Shown in pieces: positions 23,468-37,124 of a DNA stretch of 37,289 nt (its first letter is position 1; every line of letters starts with the position of its first letter). Source of the stretch: Frankiaceae bacterium (GTDB lineage Bacteria; Actinomycetota; Actinomycetes; BP-191); assembly GCA_035556555.1 (NCBI GenBank), contig DATMES010000016.1:1-37289 (forward strand). Reading direction: 5' to 3'. The notes under the pieces are model-generated. The model was not told the origin of the DNA, ran no database searches, and worked only from the letters and a program-made list of their open reading frames with translations. The translations under genes were made by a program, and so were the position numbers.

Positions 23468-24646
23468 CTACTCCGCCGGCGGCAGCGCGGCGGCGTCCCA
23501 GACCTCGCGCCACGCGGCCTCGTCCCAGTCGCTCAGCGGGATGCCGGTCGTCCGCGCCGTCTCCTCCGCCGCCTCGAAGCGCTCGCGGAAGTCGCGGGCC
23601 ACGCCGCGCAGCGACGCCTCGGGATCGACGTCGAGCGTCCGCGCCAGCGCGACGACCGCGAACAGCAGCCGGCCCACCGCCCCCGCGCGCTCCTCGGGCG
23701 CCGTCGTCTCGATGGCGGCGAGCGCCTCGTCGATGTACGGCAGCAGGCCCGGCGGCAGCCCAGCCTTCGACGCGCGCTTCTGGTACTTCGCCGCGAGGGT
23801 GATCGCGGGCTGGCCGAGCGGGACGCCGTGCAGCGCGCCCTCGCCCTCGGTCTTCTCCGCGGCCTTGATGTCGTCCCAGTTGCGCTGCACCTCGTCAGCA
23901 CCCGAAACGGTGACGCCGCCGAACACGTGCGGGTGCCGCCGGACGAGCTTCTCGACGATGCCGCCCGCGACGTCGTCGATGGTCCAGCGCGTCTCGTCGG
24001 TGCGCTCCTCCGCGACGCGCGAGTGGAACACCACCTGCAGGAGCACGTCGCCGAGCTCGTCGCGCAGCGCCGTCAGGTCGCCGTGCTCGATGGCCTCCAG
24101 GGCCTCGTACGTCTCCTCCACGAGGTACGGCGCGAGCGTCTCGTGGGTCTGCTCCGCGTCCCACGGGCAGCCGCCCGGCGAGCGCAGCCTGTCCATGGTC
24201 GAGACGAGGTCGAGCAGCCGCGCGCCCGGCATGTCGTACGAGCCGTACACGACCTCCAGCTCGACGCCGCCCTCGCGCGCGACGAGGTCGCCGAGCGCGC
24301 GGACGAACGCCGGGTCGCCGCCCGGCGACGCCAGCCACACCGCGGTCCTCCCGCCGCGCGCGCGCTCGCGGAACTCGTACGCCATCCCCGCCGCCTGCGG
24401 GTCGCCGCCGCCCATGAGGTACGACACGCGGTGCCCCTCGGGGGCGTTCGCCGGGTCGAGCACGGTCACGGTGATGCCCGCGGCTTCGAGGAACGGCAGC
24501 TGCGGGTGCGCGGGGTCCGCGCAGCACGCGTCGCCGCCGCGCAGCTCCTCCCACGCCGACCACGAGAGCAGCCCTGGCGCGACGCGGTGCGTGTTGGCGA
24601 CGAGGACGAGCCGGTCGAGTACCGGCTGCGCGCCGGGCTCGGTCAC
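23468..24646 (-). CDS. mazG: Nucleoside triphosphate pyrophosphohydrolase MazG
   Basis: 392 residues. The C-terminal half is a MazG domain: RLRSPGGCPWDAEQTHETL (154-172), EETYEALEA (177-185) and the metal-binding DELGDVLLQVVFHSR (196-210), then HPHVFGG and NWDDIKAAEK. It hydrolyses NTPs, including oxidised or noncanonical ones, to NMP and PPi. The N-terminal ~145 residues (VLVANTHRVAPGLLSW, VSYLMGGGDPQAAGMA) are a methylase-like domain usual in actinobacterial MazG but without a known role. The GTG at 24646 overlaps the foldase stop (GTGA). Confidence 0.92.
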   Translation of the reverse strand: MTEPGAQPVLDRLVLVANTHRVAPGLLSWSAWEELRGGDACCADPAHPQLPFLEAAGITVTVLDPANAPEGHRVSYLMGGGDPQAAGMAYEFRERARGGRTAVWLASPGGDPAFVRALGDLVAREGGVELEVVYGSYDMPGARLLDLVSTMDRLRSPGGCPWDAEQTHETLAPYLVEETYEALEAIEHGDLTALRDELGDVLLQVVFHSRVAEERTDETRWTIDDVAGGIVEKLVRRHPHVFGGVTVSGADEVQRNWDDIKAAEKTEGEGALHGVPLGQPAITLAAKYQKRASKAGLPPGLLPYIDEALAAIETTAPEERAGAVGRLLFAVVALARTLDVDPEASLRGVARDFRERFEAAEETARTTGIPLSDWDEAAWREVWDAAALPPAE

Positions 24647-25730
24647 TGCGGGCCGGACGGCCGCGCGGTGGGCTGGCCGCCCGCGGGCGGGGCGCCCGTC
24701 GGGATCGGCCCGGGCACGACGCCCGGCGCCTGCTCCTGGCCGGGCACCGGCGCCGGCGACGAGAGGCCGGTGCCCGGCGCGTCGGCGACGTTGAGCGCCC
24801 GCGGGTCCCAGCGCCCGAAGCGCGGGTTGACCTTGACGCCCAGCTCGGCGGCGAGCTTGGTGATGTAGTCGTTGAACCGCTGGTTGCGCGGCTCGTCGAG
24901 GATCGCGCGGCGGAGGTCGTTCTTCGCCTGCTCGTACGTCCGCGTCCGCCGCTCGATGATCTTCACGATCTCGTAGCCGACGACCTTCGCGTCGCCGCCG
25001 GTGACGGTACGGATCGGGCCGATGACATCGCCCGTGCTCGCCTCGAACACCGCCTGCTCGTACGCCTTCGAGAACCGTCCCTCGCCGTTGCCGAGCGCCC
25101 CGAGCTCGCCGCCCTCCTCGCGCGTCTCGTTGTCCTGCGAGTACCGCGAGGCGAGGGCGGAGAAGTCGGCGCCGGGCTCCTTGGCGAGCTTGGCGACGCG
25201 CTCGGCGCGGGCCTTCTCGCGCAGCACGATGTGGGCGATGCGCGCGACGTCGAGCCGGGGCAGCTGGCGCTGGTACTCCTTGCGCAGCTGCTCCTCGGTG
25301 ACGACCTCGCCCTCGACGAGCTTGTCGAGGACGGCGTTCTGCAGCACCTCCGCGCGGACGACCGCGCGCACGTCGCTGAGGTGGTAGCCGCGGGTCGGGA
25401 GGCCCTGCTCGAACGCCTCGCGGCCGCCGTACCCCTGGACGATCTCCTCCTCGCGCGCGTCGACCTGCGCGTCGGTGACGGTGACGCCGAGGCGGTCCGC
25501 CGCGACCTCCACGAGGCGCGTGAGGATGAGGTTGCGCAGCAGCGAGCGCTGGTAGGCGTCCTTGGGGTTCTGCTGGGCGAACTGCTCGTTCTCGTACGAC
25601 CGCGCCACCCGGTCGGCGAACGACGACGTCTCGATGGTGTGCTCGCCCACCCGGGCGGCGACACCGGCGGTCGTCTGCCCGCAACCGGTCAGCAGGGCGG
25701 CGCCGGCGACGAGAGCGGCGAGCGTGCGGA

Positions 25731-25734
<4 letters not shown>
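24643..25734 (-). CDS. SurA/PrsA-like lipoprotein with a PpiC rotamase domain
   Basis: A 363-residue lipoprotein (lipobox LLTGC, Cys18). An N-terminal SurA-type helical domain (residues about 25-160: VAARVGEHTIETSSFADRV, LILTRLVEVAADRLGVTVT) is followed by a parvulin-like region (about 165-270: ARIAHIVLREKARAE, FSALASRYSQDNETREEGG, GDVIGPI). The C-terminus is Pro/Gly-rich and disordered. Such proteins help fold exported proteins outside the membrane. The GTG at 25734 overlaps the mfd stop and the 3' end overlaps mazG, giving a coupled mfd-foldase-mazG unit that is conserved in the phylum. Confidence 0.88.
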
Positions 25735-29183
<3,449 letters not shown>

Positions 29184-29290
29184 GACAGCCACGCCTCTCA
29201 CGCCGAAAGCCCCACGGGTCCGTTACCCGGGGGGTTCGGATGCAGCCTAACTCGCGTCGCGACGACCCGCCGCCGCACCCGCCGCCCGCC

Positions 29291-29340
29291 GTTCCTTGAA
29301 GATCACCACGCGTGAGACCGGTGTGCGAGCTGCAAGGAAC
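29291..29340. terminator. Inverted repeat downstream of pth
   Basis: GTTCCTTG (29291-29298) and CAAGGAAC (29333-29340) enclose a 34-nt centre, with additional GC-rich flanks (CCGCC / GGCGG) that can extend pairing. It lies about 50 nt beyond the pth stop. It may end the rplY-pth transcript; the long loop makes this uncertain. The rest of 29184-29389 shows nothing further. Confidence 0.4.
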
Positions 29341-29389
29341 GCCCGGCGGTCGGGGTGCGAGCCGGCCCGCGGCAGGTCGTCCGCGGCGG

Positions 29390-29968
29390 TCACTTCTGCT
29401 CCACCGTGTGGAACGTGTTCTGCGCTGCCGCCAGCCCCTCCGACAGCAGGGCCTCCACGGCGTCGGCGGCGCGGTCGAGGTGGAACGGCAGCTCGCGGCG
29501 TTCGTACGGCGAGAAGTCCGACAGCACGAAGTCAGCCGGGTCCTGCCTGCCGGGCGGGCGGCCGATGCCGAAGCGGACGCGGTAGTAGTCGCGGGAGCCG
29601 ATCGACTTGGTGATCGACTTGAGGCCGTTGTGGCCGTTGTCGCCGCCGCCGAGCTTGAGGCGTACGGCGGAGAACGGGATGTCGAGCTCGTCGTACACGA
29701 CCACGATCTGCTCGGGCGTCAGCTTGAAGAAGTCGCGCAGCGACGCCACGGGGCCCCCGGAGAGGTTCATGTACGTCTTCGGCTTGGCCAGCATCACCCG
29801 CTGACCCGCGAGGTGGGTCTCGATGAGGTCCGCGCGGCCGCGGTGGGCCTTGTACTTCCCGCCTACGCGGCGCGCCAGCTCGTCGAGCACCATGAAGCCG
29901 GCGTTGTGCCGGTTGCCCGCGTAGCCAGGGCCGGGGTTGCCGAGACCCACGACCAGCGTGGGGCCCAC
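29390..29968 (-). CDS. pth: Peptidyl-tRNA hydrolase
   Basis: 192 residues. [19 protein letters not shown] carries the catalytic His; [13 protein letters not shown] and VVYDELDIP give the conserved Asn and Asp; [13 protein letters not shown] and [13 protein letters not shown] complete the family pattern. It recycles peptidyl-tRNAs released from stalled ribosomes. The GTG at 29968 starts 3 nt after the rplY stop, so rplY and pth are one transcription unit. Confidence 0.97.
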   Translation of the reverse strand: MGPTLVVGLGNPGPGYAGNRHNAGFMVLDELARRVGGKYKAHRGRADLIETHLAGQRVMLAKPKTYMNLSGGPVASLRDFFKLTPEQIVVVYDELDIPFSAVRLKLGGGDNGHNGLKSITKSIGSRDYYRVRFGIGRPPGRQDPADFVLSDFSPYERRELPFHLDRAADAVEALLSEGLAAAQNTFHTVEQK

Positions 29969-29971
29969 GGG

Positions 29972-30640
29972 TTACTCCGACGCGGGCGGGGTCTCGCCCT
30001 CGGCGGCCTCGCCGGTGCCGGCCTCGCCGTCCTCGGCCTCGGCCGACTCGGCACCCTCGGCGATCTCCTCGGCCTCCTCGGGCGCCGCGCCGACGACGTG
30101 GACGACGATGCCCTCGGGGTCGCCCAGCAGCGTGGTGCCCTCGGGCAGCGTGACGTCGCCCGCAAGGATGCCGTGGCCGCCGATCTCGGTGAGGCTGGAG
30201 ATGTCGACCTCGAGCTGCGACGGGATGTGCGTCGCCTCGGCCTCGACGTGCAGGAACGTCGCCTGCTGGTCGAGAACGCCGCCGGCCTTGGCCGCGGGCG
30301 CCTCGCCGACGAGCACGACGGGGACGTCGACCGTGACCTTCTCGCCCTTGCGGACGAGCAGCAGGTCGATGTGCGTCAGGTCGCCGCGGAGCGGGTCGCG
30401 CTGGACCTGGCGGGGCAGCGCGAGCTCCTGCCCGTCGGGCAGGTCGAGCGAGAGGAGGACGTTGGCGCCGCCCTCGCTCTTGAACGCGTGCATCAGCTCG
30501 CGCGCGGGCAGCGAGATGTGCCTGACGTCGGAGCCGTGGCCGTAGAGAACGGCGGGGACCTTGCCGGCCCGGCGGGTGCGGCGCGCGCCACCCTTGCCGA
30601 ACTCGGTGCGCGGCTCGGCGGCGATGCGGACCTCGGACAC
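29972..30640 (-). CDS. rplY: 50S ribosomal protein L25/general stress protein Ctc
   Basis: 222 residues. The N-terminal L25 domain that binds 5S rRNA (VSEVRIAAEPRTEFGKG, AGKVPAVLYGHG) is followed by the TL5/CTC beta domain (GVLDQQATFLHVEAEATHIP, DISSLTEIGGHGILAGDV) and an acidic Glu/Ala tail, as usual in actinobacteria. The GTG at 30640 has AGAGG 8 nt upstream. It is divergent from the LVIVD gene with 137 bp between. In most relatives the neighbour upstream would be prs; here two accessory genes intervene. Confidence 0.95.
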   Translation of the reverse strand: MSEVRIAAEPRTEFGKGGARRTRRAGKVPAVLYGHGSDVRHISLPARELMHAFKSEGGANVLLSLDLPDGQELALPRQVQRDPLRGDLTHIDLLLVRKGEKVTVDVPVVLVGEAPAAKAGGVLDQQATFLHVEAEATHIPSQLEVDISSLTEIGGHGILAGDVTLPEGTTLLGDPEGIVVHVVGAAPEEAEEIAEGAESAEAEDGEAGTGEAAEGETPPASE

Positions 30641-30777
30641 GACTGTTACCTCTCGATGCACGTACGGAAGTAGGGGCACGGCGGGCGCCCAAGGAGCGGA
30701 GTCTAGTCGGGGTCGCGCTCCGAACGAAACCGGCCCCGTCGGGAGGGGTGCCGAGGGACCGCGTCGAAACGCCATCC

Positions 30778-32274
30778 ATGCGACGTACGACGACATTTCT
30801 CGCGCTGCTGACGGCCGCCTCGCTCGCGCTGCCCGCGGGCGCCGCCGCGCCGCTCCCCGTGCCCAGCAAGTACGGCACCGCGAAGGGCTTCTCGCTCGTC
30901 GGCTACACCAGCCTCGGCAAGCGCGGCATGAACTCCCCCATCGCCGTCGCGGGCTCGTGCGTCTACGTCGGCGACCGTTCCGCGCGCAACGGCATCGCGA
31001 TCGTCGACGTACGCAAGCCGAACAAGCCCAAGCAGGTCGGCACCATCAAGCCCGCCGCCGGCGCGACGCAGCGCGAGATCCGCGCCGACCAGCGGCTCGG
31101 GATCCTCGTCGTCATGTCGTACTCGCTCACGACGGGCGGCGCCGGCAACACCCTGAAGACGTACGACATCAGGAACTGCACCAAGCCCGTGCTTCTCTCG
31201 ACGGTGGACTTCGGGCCGCGCTCGCCGCACGAGTTCTTCCTCTGGAAGGACCCGGCCAACAAGGGCCGCGCGCTCGCGTACGTCGCGTTCACGCTCTTCT
31301 CCCCCGACCTCATGGTGTACGACCTCACCGACCCGAAGGCGCCCAAGCTCGCGGCCGTCTACGACCTCGGCGCGGACATCGCCGACCTGCGCGGCGGCGC
31401 CACCGGCGTCACGTCGTCCAACGGCGGCTACCTGCACTCCGTCGCCGTGAGCGACGACGGCAAGCAGGCGTACCTGTCGACGTGGGACTTCGGGATGATC
31501 GTCGCCGACACGTCGTCGCTGGCCGCGCGCTCGCCCGGCGTGGTCGTGCCCGCGAGCGCGCCGCTGCAGTACGCCGGCAACGTCCACGGCGCCGTCAAGG
31601 TGCCAGGGAAGCCGTACGCCGTCCTCGTCCAGGAGGGCTACGCCACCACCGCCGACCTCGTGACCAAGCAGGGCGGGTGCCCGTTCGGCTGGCTGCGCAT
31701 GGCCGACGTCTCCAACCCCGTCATGCCGACGCTGACCGGCGGCGAGTTCAAGCTGCGCGAGAACGACTGCGACCGCGCGACCGCGCTCAACGGCACGTTC
31801 ACCTCGCACAACCAGACCGTCTTCCCGAACGTCGCCCTCGTGCCCTGGTACGGCGGCGGCCTGCGCGCCGTCGACATCTCCGACCCCAAGGCGCCGGTGG
31901 AGGCGGGGGCGTTCGTACCGAAGCCGACGTTCACGCCCGACTACCGCGACAACCGGCTCTACTTCCGCAACGAGGACCGCTGGACCGGCGCCATGTGGTC
32001 GTACCCCGTCGTGCAGAACGGCCTGATCTACGTCGTCGACATCGACCTCGGCCTCTACGTGCTGCGCTACACCGGCAAGCACGCGAAGGAGGTCTCGCAG
32101 GCGCCGTTCGTCGAGGGCAACTCCGCGCCGTCGGTCTACAAGCGCCCGGCCAACGTCGTCGTCGTCGGCCCCGGCAACCGTGCCGCGGGTCCGCCGACCT
32201 ACGTCCGCGCGCCGTACGCCGACCTCCCCTTGCCCAAGGGCACGACGAAGTACGGCTTCTTCTGCGCGCTGTAG
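30778..32274 (+). CDS. Secreted LVIVD-repeat beta-propeller protein
   Basis: 498 residues. The signal peptide is RRTTTFLALLTAASLALPAG plus AAA. Repeats of the LVIVD type recur: GIAIVDVRKPNKPKQVGTI, LKTYDIRNCTKPVLLSTV, DLMVYDLTDPKAPKLAAVY, LRMADVSNPVMPTLTGG, LRAVDISDPKAPVEAGAF and LYVLRYTG. These form a surface beta-propeller, usually an interaction or binding module; no enzymatic residues are seen. Cysteine pairs are consistent with export. The ATG at 30778 is chosen by the signal peptide, although no clear ribosome-binding site precedes it. It runs with, but is separate from, the downstream S8 protease gene. Confidence 0.85.
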   Translation: MRRTTTFLALLTAASLALPAGAAAPLPVPSKYGTAKGFSLVGYTSLGKRGMNSPIAVAGSCVYVGDRSARNGIAIVDVRKPNKPKQVGTIKPAAGATQREIRADQRLGILVVMSYSLTTGGAGNTLKTYDIRNCTKPVLLSTVDFGPRSPHEFFLWKDPANKGRALAYVAFTLFSPDLMVYDLTDPKAPKLAAVYDLGADIADLRGGATGVTSSNGGYLHSVAVSDDGKQAYLSTWDFGMIVADTSSLAARSPGVVVPASAPLQYAGNVHGAVKVPGKPYAVLVQEGYATTADLVTKQGGCPFGWLRMADVSNPVMPTLTGGEFKLRENDCDRATALNGTFTSHNQTVFPNVALVPWYGGGLRAVDISDPKAPVEAGAFVPKPTFTPDYRDNRLYFRNEDRWTGAMWSYPVVQNGLIYVVDIDLGLYVLRYTGKHAKEVSQAPFVEGNSAPSVYKRPANVVVVGPGNRAAGPPTYVRAPYADLPLPKGTTKYGFFCAL

Positions 32275-32309
32275 GGGCCAGGAAAAGCGAGGGGGCGGCG
32301 CACCCTCTG

Positions 32310-32336
32310 TTCGACCGTTTCGCGCGGGTCTAAGGT
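32310..32336 (+). promoter_or_regulatory. Possible promoter of the S8 protease gene
   Basis: TTCGAC (32310-32315) and TAAGGT (32331-32336) are separated by 15 nt, 50 nt before the start codon. Both boxes are imperfect and the spacing is short. Confidence 0.3.
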
Positions 32337-32385
32337 CGGGCAAACGCCCCCTATTCCGGGCGTACTCGACACAGGGGAGTGTCCG

Positions 32386-34623
32386 ATGCACCGCAGACTC
32401 GCGCCCGTCGCCACCGTCGTCACGCTCACGATGGCGCTCTCCGTCCCCGTCACGCAGGGCGCCGTCACGGCCGCCACCGCGCAGGCCGGGGTCGACCGTT
32501 CGACGGTGCTGGTGCAGCTCGCCGGCTCGCCGCTGTCGGTCAACGCCAAGACCCGCCCCGCGCGCGGCCAGCGGGTCGACTTCGCGAGCAGCGCGGTCCG
32601 CGCCGAGCGCGCCCGCCTCGCCGCCGTCCGCCGCGACTTCCGCTCGTGGCTGCGGGCCAACGCGCCCAGGGCGCGCGTCACCACCGAGCACGACATCTCG
32701 GTGCACGCCGTCGGCGTCGCCCTCAACGGCACGTCGCTCGCGACCCTGCGCAACGCCCCCGGCGTACTCCACGTCGAGCACCAGCGGGTGTTCACCGCGC
32801 TCGACGCGGCCGACCCGGACCTGACGCTCGTCCGCGCGCAGGCCGCGTGGACCACCGCGGGCGGCGCGGCCAACGCCGGCGACGGCGTCAAGGTCGCCGT
32901 GATCGACAGCGGCATCGACGTGACGCACCCCTGCTTCGACGACGCCGGCTACCCGGCGCGGCCGCAGATCGGCGACCCCGACCTGACCAACGACAAGGTG
33001 ATCGTCGCGCGCGTCTACGGCAACAAGATCAAGGGCCTCGACGCGAGCGCCGTCGACTCGCACGGCACCCACGTCGCCGGCACCATCGCCTGCAACGTCG
33101 ACACGCCCGCCGTCATCGACGGCGTCGACATCCCGTACGACGTCTCCGGCGTCGCGCCCCGCGCGATCCTCGGCAACTACAACGTCTTCCCCGGCGACAC
33201 CGGCTCCGCGCGGTCCGAGGACATCATCGACGCGATGGACGACGCGTACGCCGACGGCTTCCACGTCGCGAACATGAGCCTCGGCGGCGCGCGCAACGAC
33301 GGCGGCGGCGCGTTCCTCCTCGACAACGCCATCAACAACCTCGACAAGGCGAACATGGTCGTCGCGGTCGCGGCCGGCAACGAGGGTCCGGGTCACTGGA
33401 CCGTCCACTACCCCGGTGCCGCGGCGCGCGCGCTGACCGCGGGCGCCAGCACCGTGGGCCACTCGATCGTCAACCTCGTCACCGTCGGCGGCGTCGACTA
33501 CGAGGCCGTCGTGGGTGACTTCGGCGACATCGAGACCGACCTCACCGCGCCGCTGAAGGTCGTGGACGACCCGGCGAACGCGTTCGCGCACGGCGTCCAC
33601 ACCGCCTGCGACACCGACCCCGCGCTGCCCGCCCTGACCGGCACCATCGCGCTGCTCGGCCGCGGCACCTGCGACTTCACCGTGAAGATGCGCAACGCGC
33701 AGAACGCCGGCGCCGTCGGCGTGATCATGGTCGACAGGGTGGAGGAGGCGCCGTTCCTCATGTCGCACAACGGGCTCGAGCCGCAGCCGACCATCCCCGG
33801 CGTCATGGTCAGCCTCTCCGACGGCGCGGTCATCGACGACCACGACGGCGAGCCCGCCACCATCAAGGCGCTCGGCGTCTACGTCACCGACGCCGCGGAC
33901 ACCAACATGATGGCGTCGTTCAGCAGCCAGGGCCCGACGCACGGCGACATGCTCGTCAAGCCCGACGTCGTCGCGCCCGGTGCCGACGTGATCAGCGCAT
34001 TCCCCGCGTCGCACTGCGACGAGCCGCCGTGCTGGAGCTTCCTCGGCGGGACGTCGATGGCGACGCCGCACCTGGCCGGCGCGGCCGCCGTCGTCCGCGG
34101 CATCCACCCGACGTGGAGCGCCGCCGAGGTGCGCTCGGCCGTCGTCAACACGGCGCAGGACGGGCTGCTCAAGCACCCCGAGACCGGCGTCGTCACCAAC
34201 GACGTGCAGATCGTCGGCACCGGCCTGCTCGACGTGCAGGCAGCGGCGACCGCGCAGGTGGCGCTCGACCCGGTGAGCCGGTCGTTCGGGTCGCTGTCGA
34301 GCGGTGCGGGCGCGTCGCGCTCGGGGACGTTCACCATCCGCAACGTCACGTCGTCGGCCAAGACGTACACCGTCGCGGTGAGCGACACGGCGGCCGACGG
34401 GGCGGCGTTCGCGGGCGGCGGGACGTTCACGCTGGCGCCCGGCGCGAGCCGTACGGTCACGGTCACCGTGACGACGGCGAAGGGCGTGGCGGACGGCTTC
34501 AAGCAGGCGTTCCTGCGGGTGTCGACCGGTGGCACCGAGGTCGCGCACGCGGCGCTTTTCGCGCTCGTGGGCGAGGGCCAGGCGGCGCCCGGCCGGCACC
34601 AGCTGCCGCCGCCGAAGGCGTAG
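32386..34623 (+). CDS. Secreted subtilisin-like serine protease (S8) with PA domain
   Basis: 745 residues. After the signal peptide comes an I9-type propeptide (about 35-140: VLVQLAGSPLSV, LHVEHQRVF). The S8 catalytic domain has Asp174 (VAVIDSGIDVTHP), His226 (DSHGTHVAGTIA), oxyanion Asn332 (AAGNEGPG) and Ser557 (GGTSMATPHLAGAAA). A PA domain is inserted between Asn and Ser (about 395-490; GRGTCDFTVKMRNAQNAGAV). A C-terminal fibronectin-like domain (SGTFTIRNVTSSAKTYTV) ends the protein. The order matches lactocepin/vesicular-type subtilases. It should digest extracellular protein after self-cleavage. AGGGGAG precedes the ATG. A strong shared terminator follows. Confidence 0.94.
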   Translation: MHRRLAPVATVVTLTMALSVPVTQGAVTAATAQAGVDRSTVLVQLAGSPLSVNAKTRPARGQRVDFASSAVRAERARLAAVRRDFRSWLRANAPRARVTTEHDISVHAVGVALNGTSLATLRNAPGVLHVEHQRVFTALDAADPDLTLVRAQAAWTTAGGAANAGDGVKVAVIDSGIDVTHPCFDDAGYPARPQIGDPDLTNDKVIVARVYGNKIKGLDASAVDSHGTHVAGTIACNVDTPAVIDGVDIPYDVSGVAPRAILGNYNVFPGDTGSARSEDIIDAMDDAYADGFHVANMSLGGARNDGGGAFLLDNAINNLDKANMVVAVAAGNEGPGHWTVHYPGAAARALTAGASTVGHSIVNLVTVGGVDYEAVVGDFGDIETDLTAPLKVVDDPANAFAHGVHTACDTDPALPALTGTIALLGRGTCDFTVKMRNAQNAGAVGVIMVDRVEEAPFLMSHNGLEPQPTIPGVMVSLSDGAVIDDHDGEPATIKALGVYVTDAADTNMMASFSSQGPTHGDMLVKPDVVAPGADVISAFPASHCDEPPCWSFLGGTSMATPHLAGAAAVVRGIHPTWSAAEVRSAVVNTAQDGLLKHPETGVVTNDVQIVGTGLLDVQAAATAQVALDPVSRSFGSLSSGAGASRSGTFTIRNVTSSAKTYTVAVSDTAADGAAFAGGGTFTLAPGASRTVTVTVTTAKGVADGFKQAFLRVSTGGTEVAHAALFALVGEGQAAPGRHQLPPPKA

Positions 34624-34631
34624 CGAGACGC

Positions 34632-34669
34632 ACGAAGGCGGGGCTCCCTGACGGGGGCCCCGCCTTCGT
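34632..34669. terminator. Bidirectional terminator between the S8 protease and prs
   Basis: ACGAAGGCGGGGC (34632-34644) and GCCCCGCCTTCGT (34657-34669) form a perfect 13-bp stem with a 12-nt loop between two convergent genes, 8 nt from either stop codon. Confidence 0.85.
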
Positions 34670-34677
34670 CGTACGCG

Positions 34678-35655
34678 CTAGATGTTGCCGTCGAACAGGC
34701 CGGACACCGTCGAGTCGTCGAAGACCGCGCGGATCGCCGACGCGAGGATCGGCGCGATCGAGAGCACCGTGAGCTTGTCGAACTGCTTCTCCGGCGGGAA
34801 CGGCAGCGTGTTGGTGACGACGACCTCGGAGATGCGGCTGTTCTTGAGCCGGTCCACCGCGGGGCCGGAGAAGATGCCGTGCGTCGCGGCGACGATGACC
34901 TCGGCGGCGCCCTGGTCGAACAGCGCGTCGGCGGCCTTCACGATCGTGCCGCCGGTGTCGATCATGTCGTCGACGATGACGCAGGTACGGCCGTTGACGT
35001 CACCGACGACGTTGAAGACCTTGGCCTCGTTGGCGACGCGGGGGTCGCGTCGCTTGTGGATGATCGCCAGCGGCGTGCCGAGCCGGTCGGTGTACTTCTC
35101 CGCGACGCGCACCCGGCCGGCGTCCGGGGAGACGACGGTCATGTTGCCGACGTCGCCGCGCTGCGCGAGGTAGTCGGACAGCAGCGGCAGCGCCGTGAGG
35201 TGGTCGATCGGCGCGTCGAGGAAGCCCTGGATCTGCGCGGTGTGCAGGTCGATCGCGATGATCCGGTTGCAGCCCGCCGCGCGGAACAGGTCGGCCATGA
35301 GCTTCGCCGAGATCGGCTCGCGGGCCAGCGTCTTCTTGTCCTGGCGCGAGTACGGGTAGAACGGCACGACGACCGTGATGCGCTTGGCGCTGGCGCGCTT
35401 GAGCGCGTCGCACATGATGAGCTGCTCCATCACCCACGTGTTGATGGGCGTGGTGTGGCTCTGTACGACGAACGCGTCGCAGCCGCGCACCGACTCCTCG
35501 AAGCGGCAGTACGTCTCGCCGTTCGCGAAGTCGTACAGCGTCACCGGCGACACCTGGCACTCCAGGTGCTCGGCCACCTCGTCGGTCAGCTCGGGGTACG
35601 CCCTCCCCGAGAACAGCATCAGCGTCTTGCTGGCGACGATGTCGAGGCCGGTCAC
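34678..35655 (-). CDS. prs: Ribose-phosphate pyrophosphokinase
   Basis: 325 residues. It makes PRPP from ribose 5-phosphate and ATP. Motifs are [44 protein letters not shown] (ATP loop), [11 protein letters not shown] (metal-binding His) and the PRPP loop [13 protein letters not shown]. The GTG start at 35655 overlaps the glmU stop (GTGA), a pairing conserved across the phylum. Confidence 0.97.
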   Translation of the reverse strand: MTGLDIVASKTLMLFSGRAYPELTDEVAEHLECQVSPVTLYDFANGETYCRFEESVRGCDAFVVQSHTTPINTWVMEQLIMCDALKRASAKRITVVVPFYPYSRQDKKTLAREPISAKLMADLFRAAGCNRIIAIDLHTAQIQGFLDAPIDHLTALPLLSDYLAQRGDVGNMTVVSPDAGRVRVAEKYTDRLGTPLAIIHKRRDPRVANEAKVFNVVGDVNGRTCVIVDDMIDTGGTIVKAADALFDQGAAEVIVAATHGIFSGPAVDRLKNSRISEVVVTNTLPFPPEKQFDKLTVLSIAPILASAIRAVFDDSTVSGLFDGNI

Positions 35656-37028
35656 TGGCCCGCTCCCTCTTCTGTCCGCGTGCCGCGCCGGCGCGCGACC
35701 CATCCTTCGACGTTGCGCTGGTACGCCCTTCCGACGCCGAGGGCGCCGGCGGGGACGTTCTTCGTGATGACCGAGCCGGCCGCGGTGTACGCGCCGTCGC
35801 CGACCTCCACCGGAGCGACGAGCATCGTGTCGCTGCCGATCCGTACGTCGTCGCCGATCACGGTCTGGTGCTTGTCGCGGCCGTCGTAGTTGACGACGAC
35901 GGTGGCAGCGCCGATGTTGCTGCGCTGGCCGATGGTGGCGTCGCCGACGTACGACAGGTGCGGCACCTTGGAGTCCGCGCCCACGGTCGACGCCTTGATC
36001 TCGACGAACGCCCCCGCCTTCGCCCGCGGCCCGAGCACCGCGCCCGGACGCAGGTAGGAGTACGGCCCGACGGTCGCGTCCGCGCCGACCGTCGCGCCCG
36101 TGCAGGTGCTCGCGCGGACCGTCGCGCCGGTCTCCACGACGGTGTCGGTGAGGTCGGAGTACGGCCCCACGACGGCGCCGGAGCGGACCGTCGTCGTACC
36201 GCGCAGGATCGTGTACGGCTCGACCCGCGCGTCGGGCTCGATCGTGACGCTCGCGTCGACCCACGTCGTGGCGGGGTCGACGACGTTGGCGCCGTTGCGC
36301 ATCGCGGTCGCGAGGATGCGCGCGTTGAGCGCGGCGCCGGCCGCGGCGAGCTGGGCGCGGTCGTTGACCCCGGAGACCTCGTCCGCATCGGTCACCACCG
36401 CCGCTCCCCCGCCGAGGATGCCGACGACGTCGGTGAGGTACTCCTCGCCCTGGGCGTTGTCGGTGGAGAGCTTGGTGAGCGCCATACGCAGCGCGGCCGC
36501 GTCGAAGACGTAGACCCCGGCGTTGATCTCGTCGATCGCGCGCTGGGTGTCGGTCGCGTCCTTCTCCTCGACGATGCCGGCCACGCGGCCCGTCTCGTCG
36601 CGGAGGATGCGGCCGTACCCGGTGGGCTCGGGGACGCGCGCGGTGAGCAGCGCGAGGTCGCCGTCGTGCGCGGCGAGCAGCGCCTGGAGCGTGTCGGTCG
36701 TCAGCAGTGGCATGTCGCCGTAGAGGACGAGCACCGGGCCGGCGAGGTCGGACACGGCGTCGAGGGCGAGGCGTACGGCGTGGCCGGTGCCGTTCTGCTC
36801 GGCCTGCACGACGGGCGTGGCCCAAGCCGGGAGGGCGGCGGTGACGGCGTCGCGGCCGTGGCCCACGACGACGAGCGTCCGCGCGGCTCCGAGCGGCGAG
36901 ACCGCGGCGAGGACGTGGGCGAGGAGGGTGCGGCCGCAGACCTCGTGGAGGACCTTGGGCGTCGCGGAGCGCATCCGGGTGCCCTCACCGGCGGCGAGGA
37001 CGATGGCGGCCAGCGGGCGGTAGCTCAC
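35652..37028 (-). CDS. glmU: Bifunctional GlmU (GlcN-1-P acetyltransferase / UDP-GlcNAc pyrophosphorylase)
   Basis: 458 residues from the GTG at 37028 (an ATG 27 nt upstream is possible). The N-terminal uridylyltransferase shows [38 protein letters not shown] and [10 protein letters not shown]. The C-terminal left-handed beta-helix carries acetyl-CoA-dependent activity: hexapeptide repeats with [51 protein letters not shown]. It supplies UDP-GlcNAc for peptidoglycan. The upstream region contains two tandem palindromic repeats that may influence its expression. Confidence 0.96.
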   Translation of the reverse strand: MSYRPLAAIVLAAGEGTRMRSATPKVLHEVCGRTLLAHVLAAVSPLGAARTLVVVGHGRDAVTAALPAWATPVVQAEQNGTGHAVRLALDAVSDLAGPVLVLYGDMPLLTTDTLQALLAAHDGDLALLTARVPEPTGYGRILRDETGRVAGIVEEKDATDTQRAIDEINAGVYVFDAAALRMALTKLSTDNAQGEEYLTDVVGILGGGAAVVTDADEVSGVNDRAQLAAAGAALNARILATAMRNGANVVDPATTWVDASVTIEPDARVEPYTILRGTTTVRSGAVVGPYSDLTDTVVETGATVRASTCTGATVGADATVGPYSYLRPGAVLGPRAKAGAFVEIKASTVGADSKVPHLSYVGDATIGQRSNIGAATVVVNYDGRDKHQTVIGDDVRIGSDTMLVAPVEVGDGAYTAAGSVITKNVPAGALGVGRAYQRNVEGWVARRRGTRTEEGAGQ

Positions 37029-37124
37029 GACCCCAGTCCCCGACCCTGCATCCATGCCGCTCGGCCTACTCGCATCTCGCTCAGTCTCGCTCGCCTCGCT
37101 CGGCGTCCCGGTGCATTACCGCTT

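Noticed and set aside
30703-34599. Very long minus-strand open frame opposite the LVIVD and S8 genes
   Set aside because: Antisense shadow. The plus strand has signal peptides, intact catalytic motifs and proper starts; the minus frame is low-complexity Arg/Val/Asp/Gly.
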